DNA of 7,918 nt from a bacterium (lineage in GTDB: Bacteria; Actinomycetota; Acidimicrobiia; UBA5794; ZC4RG35), in contig JAPPKR010000231.1 in the NCBI GenBank assembly GCA_028819835.1, forward strand, positions 1-7,918, in the 5' to 3' direction. Below the pieces are notes generated by a model. It had not been told where the DNA came from. It saw nothing but the letters and a program-made list of their open reading frames with translations, and did no database searches. Shown in pieces: positions 1-6,402 of the stretch (its first letter is position 1; each line of letters starts with the position of its first letter). Both the position numbers and the translations under genes were made by a program.

Positions 1-511
1 TGGGAACGGGTCGGCCGTTCACAAACTCCAGGGTTCCCTCTACCGGGCGTATGCCATGCTGTTGGTCCAGGCCCTTCACGAAGTCCTCCACCAAGGCCTG
101 GTTGATGGTGGCCATGGGAACCAGGACAAGGGGGATGGGGTCGTCCCAGGGACTCCTGAGCCACCGTCTCCACCTGTTGACGAAGCTCCCCTCCCTTTCG
201 TTTCGCATCGCTCGGTCCACCAGTTCCCCGACGTTCAGGCGATATCCGAATTCGGAGGCCGTCACGGCGGACGGTTCGCCGTTGACGACGATCTCGATCA
301 CCGCTTCCCCCTGCTGTGACTCCATCTCAGACAGAACGGCTTCGGCCTCGCTTCTCTCGAGGCCAGCGAGGCTCACTCCCGAGACTGTCACGGATCCGAG
401 AACCACTCCCTGGTGGGATCGGCTCCACACCGCATAGCTGCCCAAACCGGCCATGATCAGGGCGGTTGTGCCGATCAGGGCGATCAGCAGCAGCCGGGAT
501 GTGCGGGACAT
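1..511 (-). CDS. VanW/YoaR-like peptidoglycan-binding protein, N-terminal part (runs off left edge)
   Basis: The minus strand is open from an ATG at 509-511 to the window edge, giving the first 170 residues; the C-terminal part lies outside. Residues 1-6 are basic (MSRTSR) and residues 7-27 are hydrophobic, which suggests a signal anchor. The region from about residue 37 (GVVLGSVTVSGVSLAGL, then a helix rich in E and A, then VNGEP and SEFGYRLNVGELVDRA) matches the repeated extracytoplasmic domain found ahead of the VanW domain in YoaR-like proteins (Pfam PG_binding_4). Such proteins sit outside the membrane and are thought to contact peptidoglycan; their exact function is poorly known. There is no good Shine-Dalgarno before this ATG and no earlier ATG nearby, so the start rests on the signal anchor. 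The VanW domain itself is not visible. Family call fairly sure, role unsure. Confidence 0.75.
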   Translation of the reverse strand, partial: MSRTSRLLLIALIGTTALIMAGLGSYAVWSRSHQGVVLGSVTVSGVSLAGLERSEAEAVLSEMESQQGEAVIEIVVNGEPSAVTASEFGYRLNVGELVDRAMRNEREGSFVNRWRRWLRSPWDDPIPLVLVPMATINQALVEDFVKGLDQQHGIRPVEGTLEFVNGRPVP

Positions 512-519
512 GACGAGGG

Positions 520-563
520 GAAGGAGGAGAAGATGACTCGGTAAAGTGTAGAGAAGGAGGAGA
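520..563. repeat. Two direct copies of GAAGGAGGAGA, 33 bp apart
   Basis: The 11-bp sequence GAAGGAGGAGA occurs at 520-530 and again at 553-563, in the gap between the VanW-like gene and the divergent MscS gene. The start-to-start distance is 33 bp, about three helical turns. Both copies resemble ribosome-binding sites on the plus strand. The first lies 5 nt before an ATG that opens a frame of only three codons (533-544, M-T-R-stop). The second has no start codon at proper spacing and can pair through AGGAGG (555-560) with CCTCCT (575-580). They may be tandem binding sites for a regulator of the divergent pair, or purine-rich coincidence. Confidence 0.4.
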
Positions 564-615
564 GACTATCTGGACCTCCTAAAGCCGCCCCCGACCAGAA
601 CAGGACTGCCGGATC

Positions 616-1155
616 ATGGAAGCAATCACCGAATGGGTGTTCATTGAAGAAACGATCGGCACGCTGGTTACTGCCGGGGGCCTGTGGATCGGTTACCTAG
701 CCATTAGAAGGGCCGGAGAACGGGTTGTCGCGGAGATGGCCGAACGCGGCGAGGAGCACGGCGCCAGGGCTGCGAGTCTATGGTCGCTGGTGCGGAGGAT
801 TGTGATGATCGCCCTGGTCATCACCGCGGGACTGATGATCATCTCGGTGTGGGGGTTGCCGTTGGCGCCATTCCTGGGGGTTGCCTCCGCCGCCGGCGTG
901 GCGATCGGCTTGGGAGCGCGGGGCCTGGTGCAGAACGTCATTTCGGGGTTCTTCATCCTGCTCGAGGACCAGTACCGCATCGGCGACAGGATCAAGAGCG
1001 GGGCTGCTACCGGTGAGGTGATCGACATCCGTCCCCGGGTGACAATCCTCCGTGACGACGAAGGGGTGATCTACTACGTGCCCAACGGAGCGCTGGGCGG
1101 GTCGGTCTCCATGGTGTTCCCCCCCGAGTCCCCGTCCGAGGACGCCACCTCGTAA
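616..1155 (+). CDS. Short MscS-family mechanosensitive channel (no C-terminal vestibule domain)
   Basis: A 179-residue membrane protein of the MscS family, whose members open under membrane tension to release solutes on osmotic downshock. Predicted membrane segments are at about 14-30 and 62-79, then the pore helix at about 85-115 with the Gly/Ala-rich family pattern (GVAIGLGARGLVQNVISGFF). The small beta domain follows (YRIGDRI, GEVIDIRPRVTILRDDEG, YYVPNGAL). The protein ends about 20 residues after the VPNG motif, at the point where the larger alpha/beta vestibule domain of E. coli MscS (286 residues in total) would begin. An in-frame stop at 580-582 with no start codon between it and 616 fixes the earliest start, yet there is no Shine-Dalgarno there, so translation may be weak. 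The 3' end overlaps the convergent MFS gene by 82 bp. Family sure; activity uncertain because of the missing domain. Confidence 0.85.
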   Translation: MEAITEWVFIEETIGTLVTAGGLWIGYLAIRRAGERVVAEMAERGEEHGARAASLWSLVRRIVMIALVITAGLMIISVWGLPLAPFLGVASAAGVAIGLGARGLVQNVISGFFILLEDQYRIGDRIKSGAATGEVIDIRPRVTILRDDEGVIYYVPNGALGGSVSMVFPPESPSEDATS

Positions 1156-2387
1156 CCGGCCCCGGGGTTTATGCCCCTCAGCACCCAGAGGGCCGTCAGG
1201 CCGATGAGCATCAGGGAGAACATCGCGGCATGGCGGCTCATGCCCAGGACGTCCACGATGAAGCCCCAGAGCAACGGGCCCAGGACCGCGGCGAAACGGC
1301 CCACCGTGGCGTACAGGCCGTAGAACTCGCCAACCCGCTCGGGTGGAGAGAGACCGGTCATCACCACCCGGTCGGTGGCCCAGAGTCCCCCCAGCGAGAG
1401 GCCGCCTGAGAGCCCGGCCACCCAGATCAACCAGGCGGCGCCCGACAGCGCCGCGGTCACTCCCAGGGCAATGGTGACCACCCAGAGTCCCAGGATCAAT
1501 CGCAGACCGCGCCCCGGTCCCAAGCGCTCGGCCAGCCAGCCGCCCAGGAACCCCCCGCCCATGGAGGCGGCTATGGCGGCGCCCAGGAGAACCGTCACCT
1601 GTGAGGTGGTCAGTCCCACTTCCTCGGTGGCGTATATGGCCAGGAAGCCTCCGATGAGGGTGTTGACGGTGTCGGTGTAGCAGAACCTGCCCACCAGGAA
1701 CCTGGTCAGGTTGGGATACTGGCGGGTGGCTTGCCACGATCTGAACAGGTCGCTCATGATTCTCCGCAGAGGCGGGGGATCGCCCTGGACCGGAGGCCGG
1801 GGTGCGGGCTGGATCAGGAAGAAGGCGGGTAGCGAGAACACCGCGAAGCCAACCGCCAGAGAGCGGAACACCGCCGGGTAGCCTCCTCCCACCCCCAGGA
1901 CCAGGGTCCCGATACCCAGTCCGATGAAAGACCCCAGATACCCGAGCGCCACGCCCATCCCGGAGACCCGACTGCGGGTTTCGGGGGTGCTGACGTCCAA
2001 CAGCAGGGAGTCGTAGACCGCGGAGCCGACATGGAACCCGATCAGCGACACCCCGAAGATGAACATGGTCAGGAGGACCGGGCCCACCGCCAGCAGCGCG
2101 CTTCCGCAGACGGCCATCCCGGTGGTGATTGCCAGTGCGCCGATCCTGTTCCCCCGGTAGTCGGTCCGGGTTCCCACCCAGGGCGCCAGGAACGCCACCA
2201 CCAGGCCGGCGCCGCCGGTCGCCACCGACAGCGCCGAGTCCGGCAGGTCGTTCTCCACGATCCATTGGGGAAGGTAGAGCCCGATCACCCCGAGGGCGAA
2301 GATGGTGTTGGCCAGGTCGTATCCGACCCACGCCCAAACCGACGAGCGGGAGGGTTGCCAGCCGGACGAAAGCGTGTCCCGGTTCAC
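1074..2387 (-). CDS. MFS transporter, UMF1/Atg22-like
   Basis: A 437-residue polytopic protein of a normal length for 12-helix MFS carriers. The opening WAWVGYDLANT (residues 18-28), the stretch YDSLLLDVSTPETRSRVSG (125-143) followed by GYLGSFIG, and FCYTDTVNTLIGG at the start of the second half are typical of the UMF1/Atg22-like branch. An MFS motif A is visible after helix 2 (GTRTDYRGNR, 72-81), with a degenerate copy in the second half (GGWLAERLGPGRG). A loop with many prolines (194-206) separates the halves. Substrates of bacterial UMF1 proteins are mostly unknown; yeast Atg22 exports amino acids from the vacuole. The start is a GTG 22 bp after the dehydrogenase stop, so the two are probably co-transcribed. 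The last ~27 codons encode a hydrophilic tail that overlaps the MscS gene on the other strand. Confidence 0.85.
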   Translation of the reverse strand: MNRDTLSSGWQPSRSSVWAWVGYDLANTIFALGVIGLYLPQWIVENDLPDSALSVATGGAGLVVAFLAPWVGTRTDYRGNRIGALAITTGMAVCGSALLAVGPVLLTMFIFGVSLIGFHVGSAVYDSLLLDVSTPETRSRVSGMGVALGYLGSFIGLGIGTLVLGVGGGYPAVFRSLAVGFAVFSLPAFFLIQPAPRPPVQGDPPPLRRIMSDLFRSWQATRQYPNLTRFLVGRFCYTDTVNTLIGGFLAIYATEEVGLTTSQVTVLLGAAIAASMGGGFLGGWLAERLGPGRGLRLILGLWVVTIALGVTAALSGAAWLIWVAGLSGGLSLGGLWATDRVVMTGLSPPERVGEFYGLYATVGRFAAVLGPLLWGFIVDVLGMSRHAAMFSLMLIGLTALWVLRGINPGAGYEVASSDGDSGGNTMETDPPSAPLGT

Positions 2388-2409
2388 TGCTCGGCTGCCA
2401 ACCGGCGTG

Positions 2410-3489
2410 TCAGAGGCTGATTGCCACCGAGATCAACTCTTCATGCCCCAACCGGCCGGCGGTGGCGGCCAGGGCCACGTGGGACTCGTCCAGCGGGAAC
2501 TGATGGCTGACCAGGGTGTCGAGGCGGGGGTCTGTCTCCAATTGCTGGACTCCCCATTCGAACCCCTTCCGGGACGGCCCCAGCACCCCGACCACCTTCA
2601 ACTGCTTGGTGACGATCACGTCGGAATAGAGCGAGGAGATGGGACGCCCGCCCTTGGTCGAGGCGAGTATCACCTGTCCTCCAGCACGCACTATCTCCAG
2701 AGCCACGTATATGGCCTCCGGATCGTTGGAGGTTACGTCCACCACCAGGTCCGGGCGCTGTCCGAGGCTGTTTCCCACCGCCATCGCCAGGTCCTCGGCG
2801 CTTGCGTTGACGGTCAGGTCCGCACCCAGAATGCGCGCCATCTCCAGTCGGTCGGAGTCCACGTCCAGTCCGCTGATCCCCACCCATCCGGCGCCGGCGC
2901 TCTTGGCGGCAAGCAGACAGGCAAGCCCACGGGGCCCCGGTCCCAGGATGAGCACGTTCTCTCCCGGCCTGAGACGGGGTACTTCAACCGCCCAGGTCCA
3001 GCCGTCAGCCAGGGAATGGGCGATGGTGGCTGTCACTGCCGGGATGTCATCGCTGATGTGGTGGAGCCGGGCATTGGGATCGAGATAGAGAGTCTCGGCC
3101 ATCCCTCCCCACAGTCCCGGGTGTTCGGTGGAGGGGAGCAACCCGTAGGTGTTGACCGGATAGCGGCGGGAGCAGAAGGACAGGCCGGCCAGGCAGGATG
3201 AGCAACTCCGGCATCGAATGACCGGCTCCACCAGCACCCGGGAGCCGATCGGATAGGGCAGGTCCCCGTTGATGCTGTCGGCAATCCTCCCGACGACCTG
3301 TCTCCCCAGGATGAGCGGGTAGGTCAGTCTCGATATCTCTCCCGCCCAGGCCTGGGCGTCGATTCCCGAGAGGGTGGTGGCTTCCACCGCCAGCCATCCG
3401 CCCTCCCGGACGGGGCGCCGGTTGAGGGTGGTGGCGCGCAGGGTGTGGGGCTCAACCAGTATCTGCGCCTTGACGCTGATTCCGCTCAT
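2410..3489 (-). CDS. Zinc-type medium-chain dehydrogenase with substituted catalytic zinc ligands
   Basis: A 359-residue member of the medium-chain dehydrogenase/reductase (alcohol dehydrogenase) family, a usual length. The N-terminal GroES-like half keeps the structural-zinc cysteines Cys93, Cys96, Cys99 and Cys106, with one residue fewer than usual before the last. The Rossmann half carries the nucleotide loop GPGPRG (183-188) and an acidic residue ending the next strand (GLDVDSDRLEMA), favouring NAD(H). The usual catalytic-zinc residues are changed: the Cys of C-G-x-D is Ser41 (SGID), the His-Glu of G-H-E is Arg63-Gln64 (GRQ), and the usual third acidic ligand appears to be His158. It may therefore act without catalytic zinc, as some family members do, or have lost activity. 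ATG at 3489 is chosen because GAGAGG lies 6 nt upstream; an in-frame ATG at 3522 has no such site. It lies upstream of the MFS gene, probably in the same operon. Substrate unknown. Confidence 0.85.
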   Translation of the reverse strand: MSGISVKAQILVEPHTLRATTLNRRPVREGGWLAVEATTLSGIDAQAWAGEISRLTYPLILGRQVVGRIADSINGDLPYPIGSRVLVEPVIRCRSCSSCLAGLSFCSRRYPVNTYGLLPSTEHPGLWGGMAETLYLDPNARLHHISDDIPAVTATIAHSLADGWTWAVEVPRLRPGENVLILGPGPRGLACLLAAKSAGAGWVGISGLDVDSDRLEMARILGADLTVNASAEDLAMAVGNSLGQRPDLVVDVTSNDPEAIYVALEIVRAGGQVILASTKGGRPISSLYSDVIVTKQLKVVGVLGPSRKGFEWGVQQLETDPRLDTLVSHQFPLDESHVALAATAGRLGHEELISVAISL

Positions 3490-3653
3490 CGCCGCCTCTC
3501 TGCTATCCGTCAGAGCGTACATATCCGAACAGGGTCCGCCGAAATCCCCCGCCTTAGAGGAAGGAGCGGAGGAGTCACCACAGCAGGCCGATTCGCCGCA
3601 GTGTGCAACTCCCTGGTTGTGTCTCCGTCTCCGGTCGGTCCTGCGCCGGCGGA
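3490..3653 (-). other. 164-bp gap between aminotransferase and dehydrogenase genes
   Basis: No gene is supported here. The stretch holds an imperfect inverted repeat whose outer arms are GGAGT (3571-3575) and ACTCC (3608-3612), with partial inner pairing; it could be a weak hairpin in the transcript. There is no U-rich tract and no clear promoter. The gap is long for an operon, so the dehydrogenase and MFS genes may have a start site of their own here. Confidence 0.3.
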
Positions 3654-4835
3654 CTACCCCAGGAAATCGGTGAGGCGCCGGGCTCCGCGGGCCAGGTCGT
3701 GGTCGGAGAGGGCATAGGAGAAACGAACGAATCCGGGGGCGCCGAACGCCTCCCCGGGCACTATCGCCACCTTGATCTCCTCCAGAATGGCTGTGGCCAA
3801 ATCGATGGTGTTGCTCACCGTGCGGCCGCCGAGGCTCCGGCCCAAGAGCCCCGAGCAGTTGGGAAAGGCGTAGAAGGCGCCTTGAGGAATGATGCAGTCC
3901 ATTCCGGAGATGCTCGACAGGGCCTCGTAGAGGGCGCGCCGCCGCCGGTCGAAGGCCTCTCTGAATTGAGTCACCGACTCCTGCGGCCCGGTGAGGGCGG
4001 CCAATGCGGCATGCTGGGCGATGTTGCACACGTTGGAGGTGGAGTGGGACTGGAAGCCGCTGGCGGCCTTGATCACGTCCGGTGGTCCGACCATCCACCC
4101 CACCCGCCAGCCAGGCATGGCGTAGGCTTTGGCCACTCCGTTGACGATCACCCACCGGTCCTCCATGGAGGCCGCGATGGAGGAGAACTCCGCCCCGTCA
4201 TAGACGAAGTGCTCATAGATTTCGTCGGCTATCACCCAGATTCCCCGCTCCGACGCCCACGCAGCCAACTCCCTCACCATCTCGGGACTGTAAACGGCGC
4301 CGGTCGGGTTGGAGGGTGAGACAAATATGAGGGCTTTGGTGCGCTCGGTGACCACCCGGTCCAACTGGTCTATGGTGACCTGAAACCCGGTGGTCTGGTC
4401 AGCGAGAACCGGTACGCCGACTCCCCCTGCCAACTGGATGGTCCAGGGATAGGAGACCCAGTAGGGGGCGGGGACGATCACCTCGTCTCCGGGGTCCAGC
4501 AGGGTGGCGCAGGCGGCGAACACGGCATGCTTTCCTCCGTTGGTCACCAGGACCTGCGACGGGGAGACATCCACTCCCGAATTGGCGTTGGTGGCGTCCG
4601 CCACCGCTTCTCGCAGGTCCGCCAGACCGGGAGTGGCGGTGTAGCGATGGTTCCTGACGTCGCCGCAGGCCTTGGCGGCGGCGGCCACGATGTGGTCGGG
4701 GGTGGGGAAGTCGGGCTCCCCCGGCCCGAAGCTGATGACGTCGTGCCCCGCCTCTCTCATCTGTTGGGCCTTGGCGGAGACCGCCATGGTTGCCGAAGGG
4801 GCGATGCTTCCGATCCGGTTTGAGATGCGATTCAT
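3654..4835 (-). CDS. Class I/II pyridoxal-phosphate aminotransferase, aspartate aminotransferase-like
   Basis: A 393-residue cytoplasmic enzyme of fold type I that moves amino groups between amino and 2-oxo acids. The landmarks of the family are present: the N-terminal SFGPGEPDFPTP (35-46), RYTATPGLADLREA (64-77), TNGGKHAVF (98-106), Asn176 in SPSNPTG, Asp204 and Tyr207 in ADEIYEHFVYDG, the Schiff-base Lys236 in NGVAKAYAMPGWRVG, and the substrate-carboxylate Arg371 in FVRFSYALS. The pattern is that of the aspartate/prephenate aminotransferase branch (class Ib), so aspartate, glutamate or prephenate are likely substrates, but the choice cannot be made from sequence alone. ATG at 4835 gives the standard family N-terminus (MNRISNRIGSIAPS); no good Shine-Dalgarno precedes it. 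TATTAA lies about 12 nt upstream on the same strand, so a leaderless transcript is possible. It precedes the dehydrogenase and MFS genes with a 164-bp gap. Confidence 0.93.
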   Translation of the reverse strand: MNRISNRIGSIAPSATMAVSAKAQQMREAGHDVISFGPGEPDFPTPDHIVAAAAKACGDVRNHRYTATPGLADLREAVADATNANSGVDVSPSQVLVTNGGKHAVFAACATLLDPGDEVIVPAPYWVSYPWTIQLAGGVGVPVLADQTTGFQVTIDQLDRVVTERTKALIFVSPSNPTGAVYSPEMVRELAAWASERGIWVIADEIYEHFVYDGAEFSSIAASMEDRWVIVNGVAKAYAMPGWRVGWMVGPPDVIKAASGFQSHSTSNVCNIAQHAALAALTGPQESVTQFREAFDRRRRALYEALSSISGMDCIIPQGAFYAFPNCSGLLGRSLGGRTVSNTIDLATAILEEIKVAIVPGEAFGAPGFVRFSYALSDHDLARGARRLTDFLG

Positions 4836-4868
4836 AGGTGCAGAGGTTAATAGGTCGCGCGCCGGGCG

Positions 4869-4887
4869 GCGACATGGGTCATGTCGC
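4869..4887. promoter_or_regulatory. Perfect 8-bp inverted repeat upstream of the aminotransferase (operator-like)
   Basis: GCGACATG (4869-4876) and CATGTCGC (4880-4887) are exact reverse complements separated by three bases. The centre is about 43 bp upstream of the aminotransferase ATG, a usual place for a dimeric repressor or activator site. It could equally be a small hairpin in a read-through transcript from lapA. No regulator gene is present in the window to match it. Confidence 0.4.
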
Positions 4888-4900
4888 ACAGCCGTCGGCC

Positions 4901-4934
4901 GGTCGGCCCCGGCGAGCCTGGCTGGCGGCCGACC
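4901..4934 (-). terminator. Stem-loop downstream of lapA, probable terminator
   Basis: GGTCGGCC (4901-4908) and GGCCGACC (4927-4934) form a perfect 8-bp GC stem with an 18-nt loop, starting 16 nt past the lapA stop codon. There is no U tract after it on the minus strand, as is common for high-GC genomes. It suggests lapA ends here and the aminotransferase is transcribed separately. Confidence 0.5.
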
Positions 4935-4950
4935 AACGTCAAGCGTCCGG

Positions 4951-5253
4951 TCATCGGTCCTTCGCCGGTCGTCTCCTGCGACGTCGGAGGAGTGCGAGGG
5001 CCTCCCAGACCAGGATGGCGGCGACCGCCACCGCGGCCATCAGGAGGATCATCGGGTAGGACCCGCTCCACCATAGGAAGTTGACTCTCACGGAGTGGGA
5101 GTTCTGGAGGACGAACCAGACCAGAAGGAGGGCTAGGGCTCCCCCTCCGGCCACCTTCCAGGGGAAGGACGACTTCTCCGCACCCGGTCCCGATGGCGGT
5201 TTATCCGGTGTCGAAGGGCCGCTCTTGCTGTGATCCCGGTCGGAATTCTTCAT
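4951..5253 (-). CDS. LapA-domain (DUF1049-like) small integral membrane protein
   Basis: A 100-residue protein with a hydrophilic N-terminus rich in Ser, Pro, Gly and Lys (1-33), a first membrane segment at about 34-49, a short loop with the LapA-type signature VLQNSHSVRVNFLWW (48-62), a second membrane segment at about 66-89 and a terminal run of six arginines (90-95). This hairpin layout and the QN-x-V-x-F pattern are those of the LapA family (lipopolysaccharide assembly protein A domain). In Gram-negatives LapA acts with LapB on LPS synthesis; in actinobacteria-like organisms the role is unknown, so the symbol is withheld. ATG at 5253 is preferred; an in-frame TTG two codons earlier (5259) is possible. 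No partner LapB is in the window. It is divergent from the 311-aa gene. Confidence 0.8.
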   Translation of the reverse strand: MKNSDRDHSKSGPSTPDKPPSGPGAEKSSFPWKVAGGGALALLLVWFVLQNSHSVRVNFLWWSGSYPMILLMAAVAVAAILVWEALALLRRRRRRPAKDR

Positions 5254-5264
5254 ATCCAACCCGG

Positions 5265-5270
5265 ATTGTA
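5265..5270 (-). promoter_or_regulatory. Possible -10 box for lapA
   Basis: On the minus strand TACAAT (five of six matches to TATAAT) lies 11 nt before the lapA ATG. A matching -35 is not seen at the usual spacing (CCCCGG). If real, the transcript would start only a few bases from the start codon and be leaderless or nearly so. Confidence 0.3.
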
Positions 5271-5417
5271 CAAAACCCCTCGTCCCGCCGGGGCCAACAG
5301 GCGGGCCGGCTGACCCGGGGCCGGGGGTCTGCTCATCCTGAGCGCATAAGATTGTTTTACGCCCTCTTTATCAGGCATGCGGTACAAGGGGTAAGCGAGG
5401 CAAGCCAAAGGAGAGTC

Positions 5418-6353
5418 ATGAAAGAGCCATCCGATCAGGGTATGGAGGAAACGCCGTCCGCAGATGAGAGCCCGGACGTCGATACACCCTTGGCGAAGAA
5501 GCGAGTCCGCGGGGCATTCAGCTTCCTGCGCGTTCCGTCCTTCTGGGGAGGGCTGGTGGTTGGATTGGTGGCGCTTGGCGTAGGAGTGGCGATCGGACTG
5601 GGGGTGGACCGCTGGATGGACGATGACCGAGGGCGCGACTCTGTTGAGCGTGGGGAATTCGCGGTCCACTCCTTCCGCATGGACCCCTCCGGCGAGTGGG
5701 ACAAGGAGGGTCGGCAGTGGCCTGGGGGAAAGCGGTTCTGGTTCCGCTTTCCCGCCGGGAAGCAGGGGGATTGGATGGAAGGCTGGGAGGGCAAGAAGCC
5801 GGGTGGGAACAAGGAATTCGAAAGGGACGGCTTCCCATGGAAGGACGGCCCGCGTGAGGGAGGTTCCTATCTCTCCGATGAGGAACTGGCGTTGTTGGAG
5901 CGGTTCATCGACGTGATCGAGGAGGTGGTGGATGAGGTGGGCGACTATCTCGACAGAGGTGGCTTCGATCCTCCCGGGAACCGGCAGTTCGGGCCTGCCT
6001 GGTTCTTCGAAGACGGCTTCTGGAAGGGTTTCGAGGGGAGGCTGTTCGGCGATGAGTACCGGAGGGGCGATAAGGAGTCCAAGAGCGATCCCGAAGGCTC
6101 CTGGGAAGAAGACCAGGCCCCTTGGGATGAAGGGGAGGGGCCGTTCGGGGACTTCGGGTTCCCATTCGGCGAGTTCCTTCCCGGGTTCGCGTTCCTGGAA
6201 GACTGCGAACTGGACTCTCTGGAGCTTCCCGGCATCTTTGAGGAACTTCCCGACAATGAGGACGGTCTCGAGGGCGACGAAAGCATGGATGACTTCTTCG
6301 AGCAGATCGAAGAGTTGTTCCGAGAGGCTTGCGAACAGCCTTCGGACGGCTGA
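5418..6353 (+). CDS. Unrecognised single-pass membrane protein with large acidic, Trp/Phe/Gly-rich exterior
   Basis: I do not recognise this 311-residue protein. ATG at 5418 is chosen because AAAGGAGAG (5408-5415) sits just upstream; a longer frame exists but its extra part has no such signal and crosses the divergent promoter region. Residues 1-40 are polar, acidic then basic (AKKRVRG, 26-32). Residues 41-63 form one Gly/Val-rich membrane segment. The positive-inside rule puts residues 64-311 outside the cell. That part is strongly acidic with 11 tryptophans and many Phe-Gly pairs (for example RFWFRFP, AWFFEDGFWKGFEG, FGDFGFPFGEF). Two acidic helices are likely at about 153-180 and 288-305. 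Only two cysteines occur (263 and 305), which could pair. A hairpin follows the stop, so it looks monocistronic. Possible roles are a surface or wall-facing protein or a metal-binding one; both are guesses. Confidence 0.75.
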   Translation: MKEPSDQGMEETPSADESPDVDTPLAKKRVRGAFSFLRVPSFWGGLVVGLVALGVGVAIGLGVDRWMDDDRGRDSVERGEFAVHSFRMDPSGEWDKEGRQWPGGKRFWFRFPAGKQGDWMEGWEGKKPGGNKEFERDGFPWKDGPREGGSYLSDEELALLERFIDVIEEVVDEVGDYLDRGGFDPPGNRQFGPAWFFEDGFWKGFEGRLFGDEYRRGDKESKSDPEGSWEEDQAPWDEGEGPFGDFGFPFGEFLPGFAFLEDCELDSLELPGIFEELPDNEDGLEGDESMDDFFEQIEELFREACEQPSDG

Positions 6354-6364
6354 TGTTCCTGTTG

Positions 6365-6397
6365 GGGGATCAGGCCACATCATGCGGCCCGATCCCC
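6365..6397 (+). terminator. Stem-loop after the 311-aa gene, probable terminator
   Basis: GGGGATCAGGCC (6365-6376) pairs with GGCCCGATCCCC (6386-6397): eleven Watson-Crick pairs with one A-C mismatch and a 9-nt loop. It begins 12 nt past the stop codon. The sequence after it is G-rich rather than T-rich, so it would be a U-tract-less terminator, or an mRNA-stabilising hairpin. Confidence 0.6.
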
Positions 6398-6402
6398 TGG
6401 GT

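Noticed and set aside
778..2337. A 519-codon minus-strand frame inside the MFS and MscS genes
   Set aside because: Its translation is Arg/Gly/Pro/His-rich with no domain, typical of an off-frame shadow; the overlapping MFS frame has clear family motifs.
2302..3201. A 299-codon plus-strand frame opposite the dehydrogenase
   Set aside because: Low-complexity translation with no recognisable domain, opposite a gene with clear dehydrogenase motifs.
3571..3612. Riboswitch between the aminotransferase and dehydrogenase genes
   Set aside because: Only an imperfect hairpin is seen; no conserved motif of a known riboswitch class could be recognised.
3490..4155. Upstream extension of the dehydrogenase frame, up to 581 residues in total
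   Set aside because: It lies across the end of the aminotransferase gene in another frame on the same strand, is Arg/Pro/Gly-rich low-complexity sequence, and the family N-terminus begins at 3489 with a ribosome-binding site.
5312..5329. GACCC/GGGTC inverted repeat in the lapA divergent gap as an operator
   Set aside because: The arms are 5 bp in a run of G and C, which is expected by chance at this composition.
5250..6383. A 377-codon open frame on the minus strand, antisense to the 311-aa gene
   Set aside because: It begins inside the terminator-like hairpin, has no ribosome-binding site, and runs into the lapA start. The plus-strand frame has a ribosome-binding site, a clean membrane segment and a following hairpin. 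Long antisense frames are common in GC-rich DNA.
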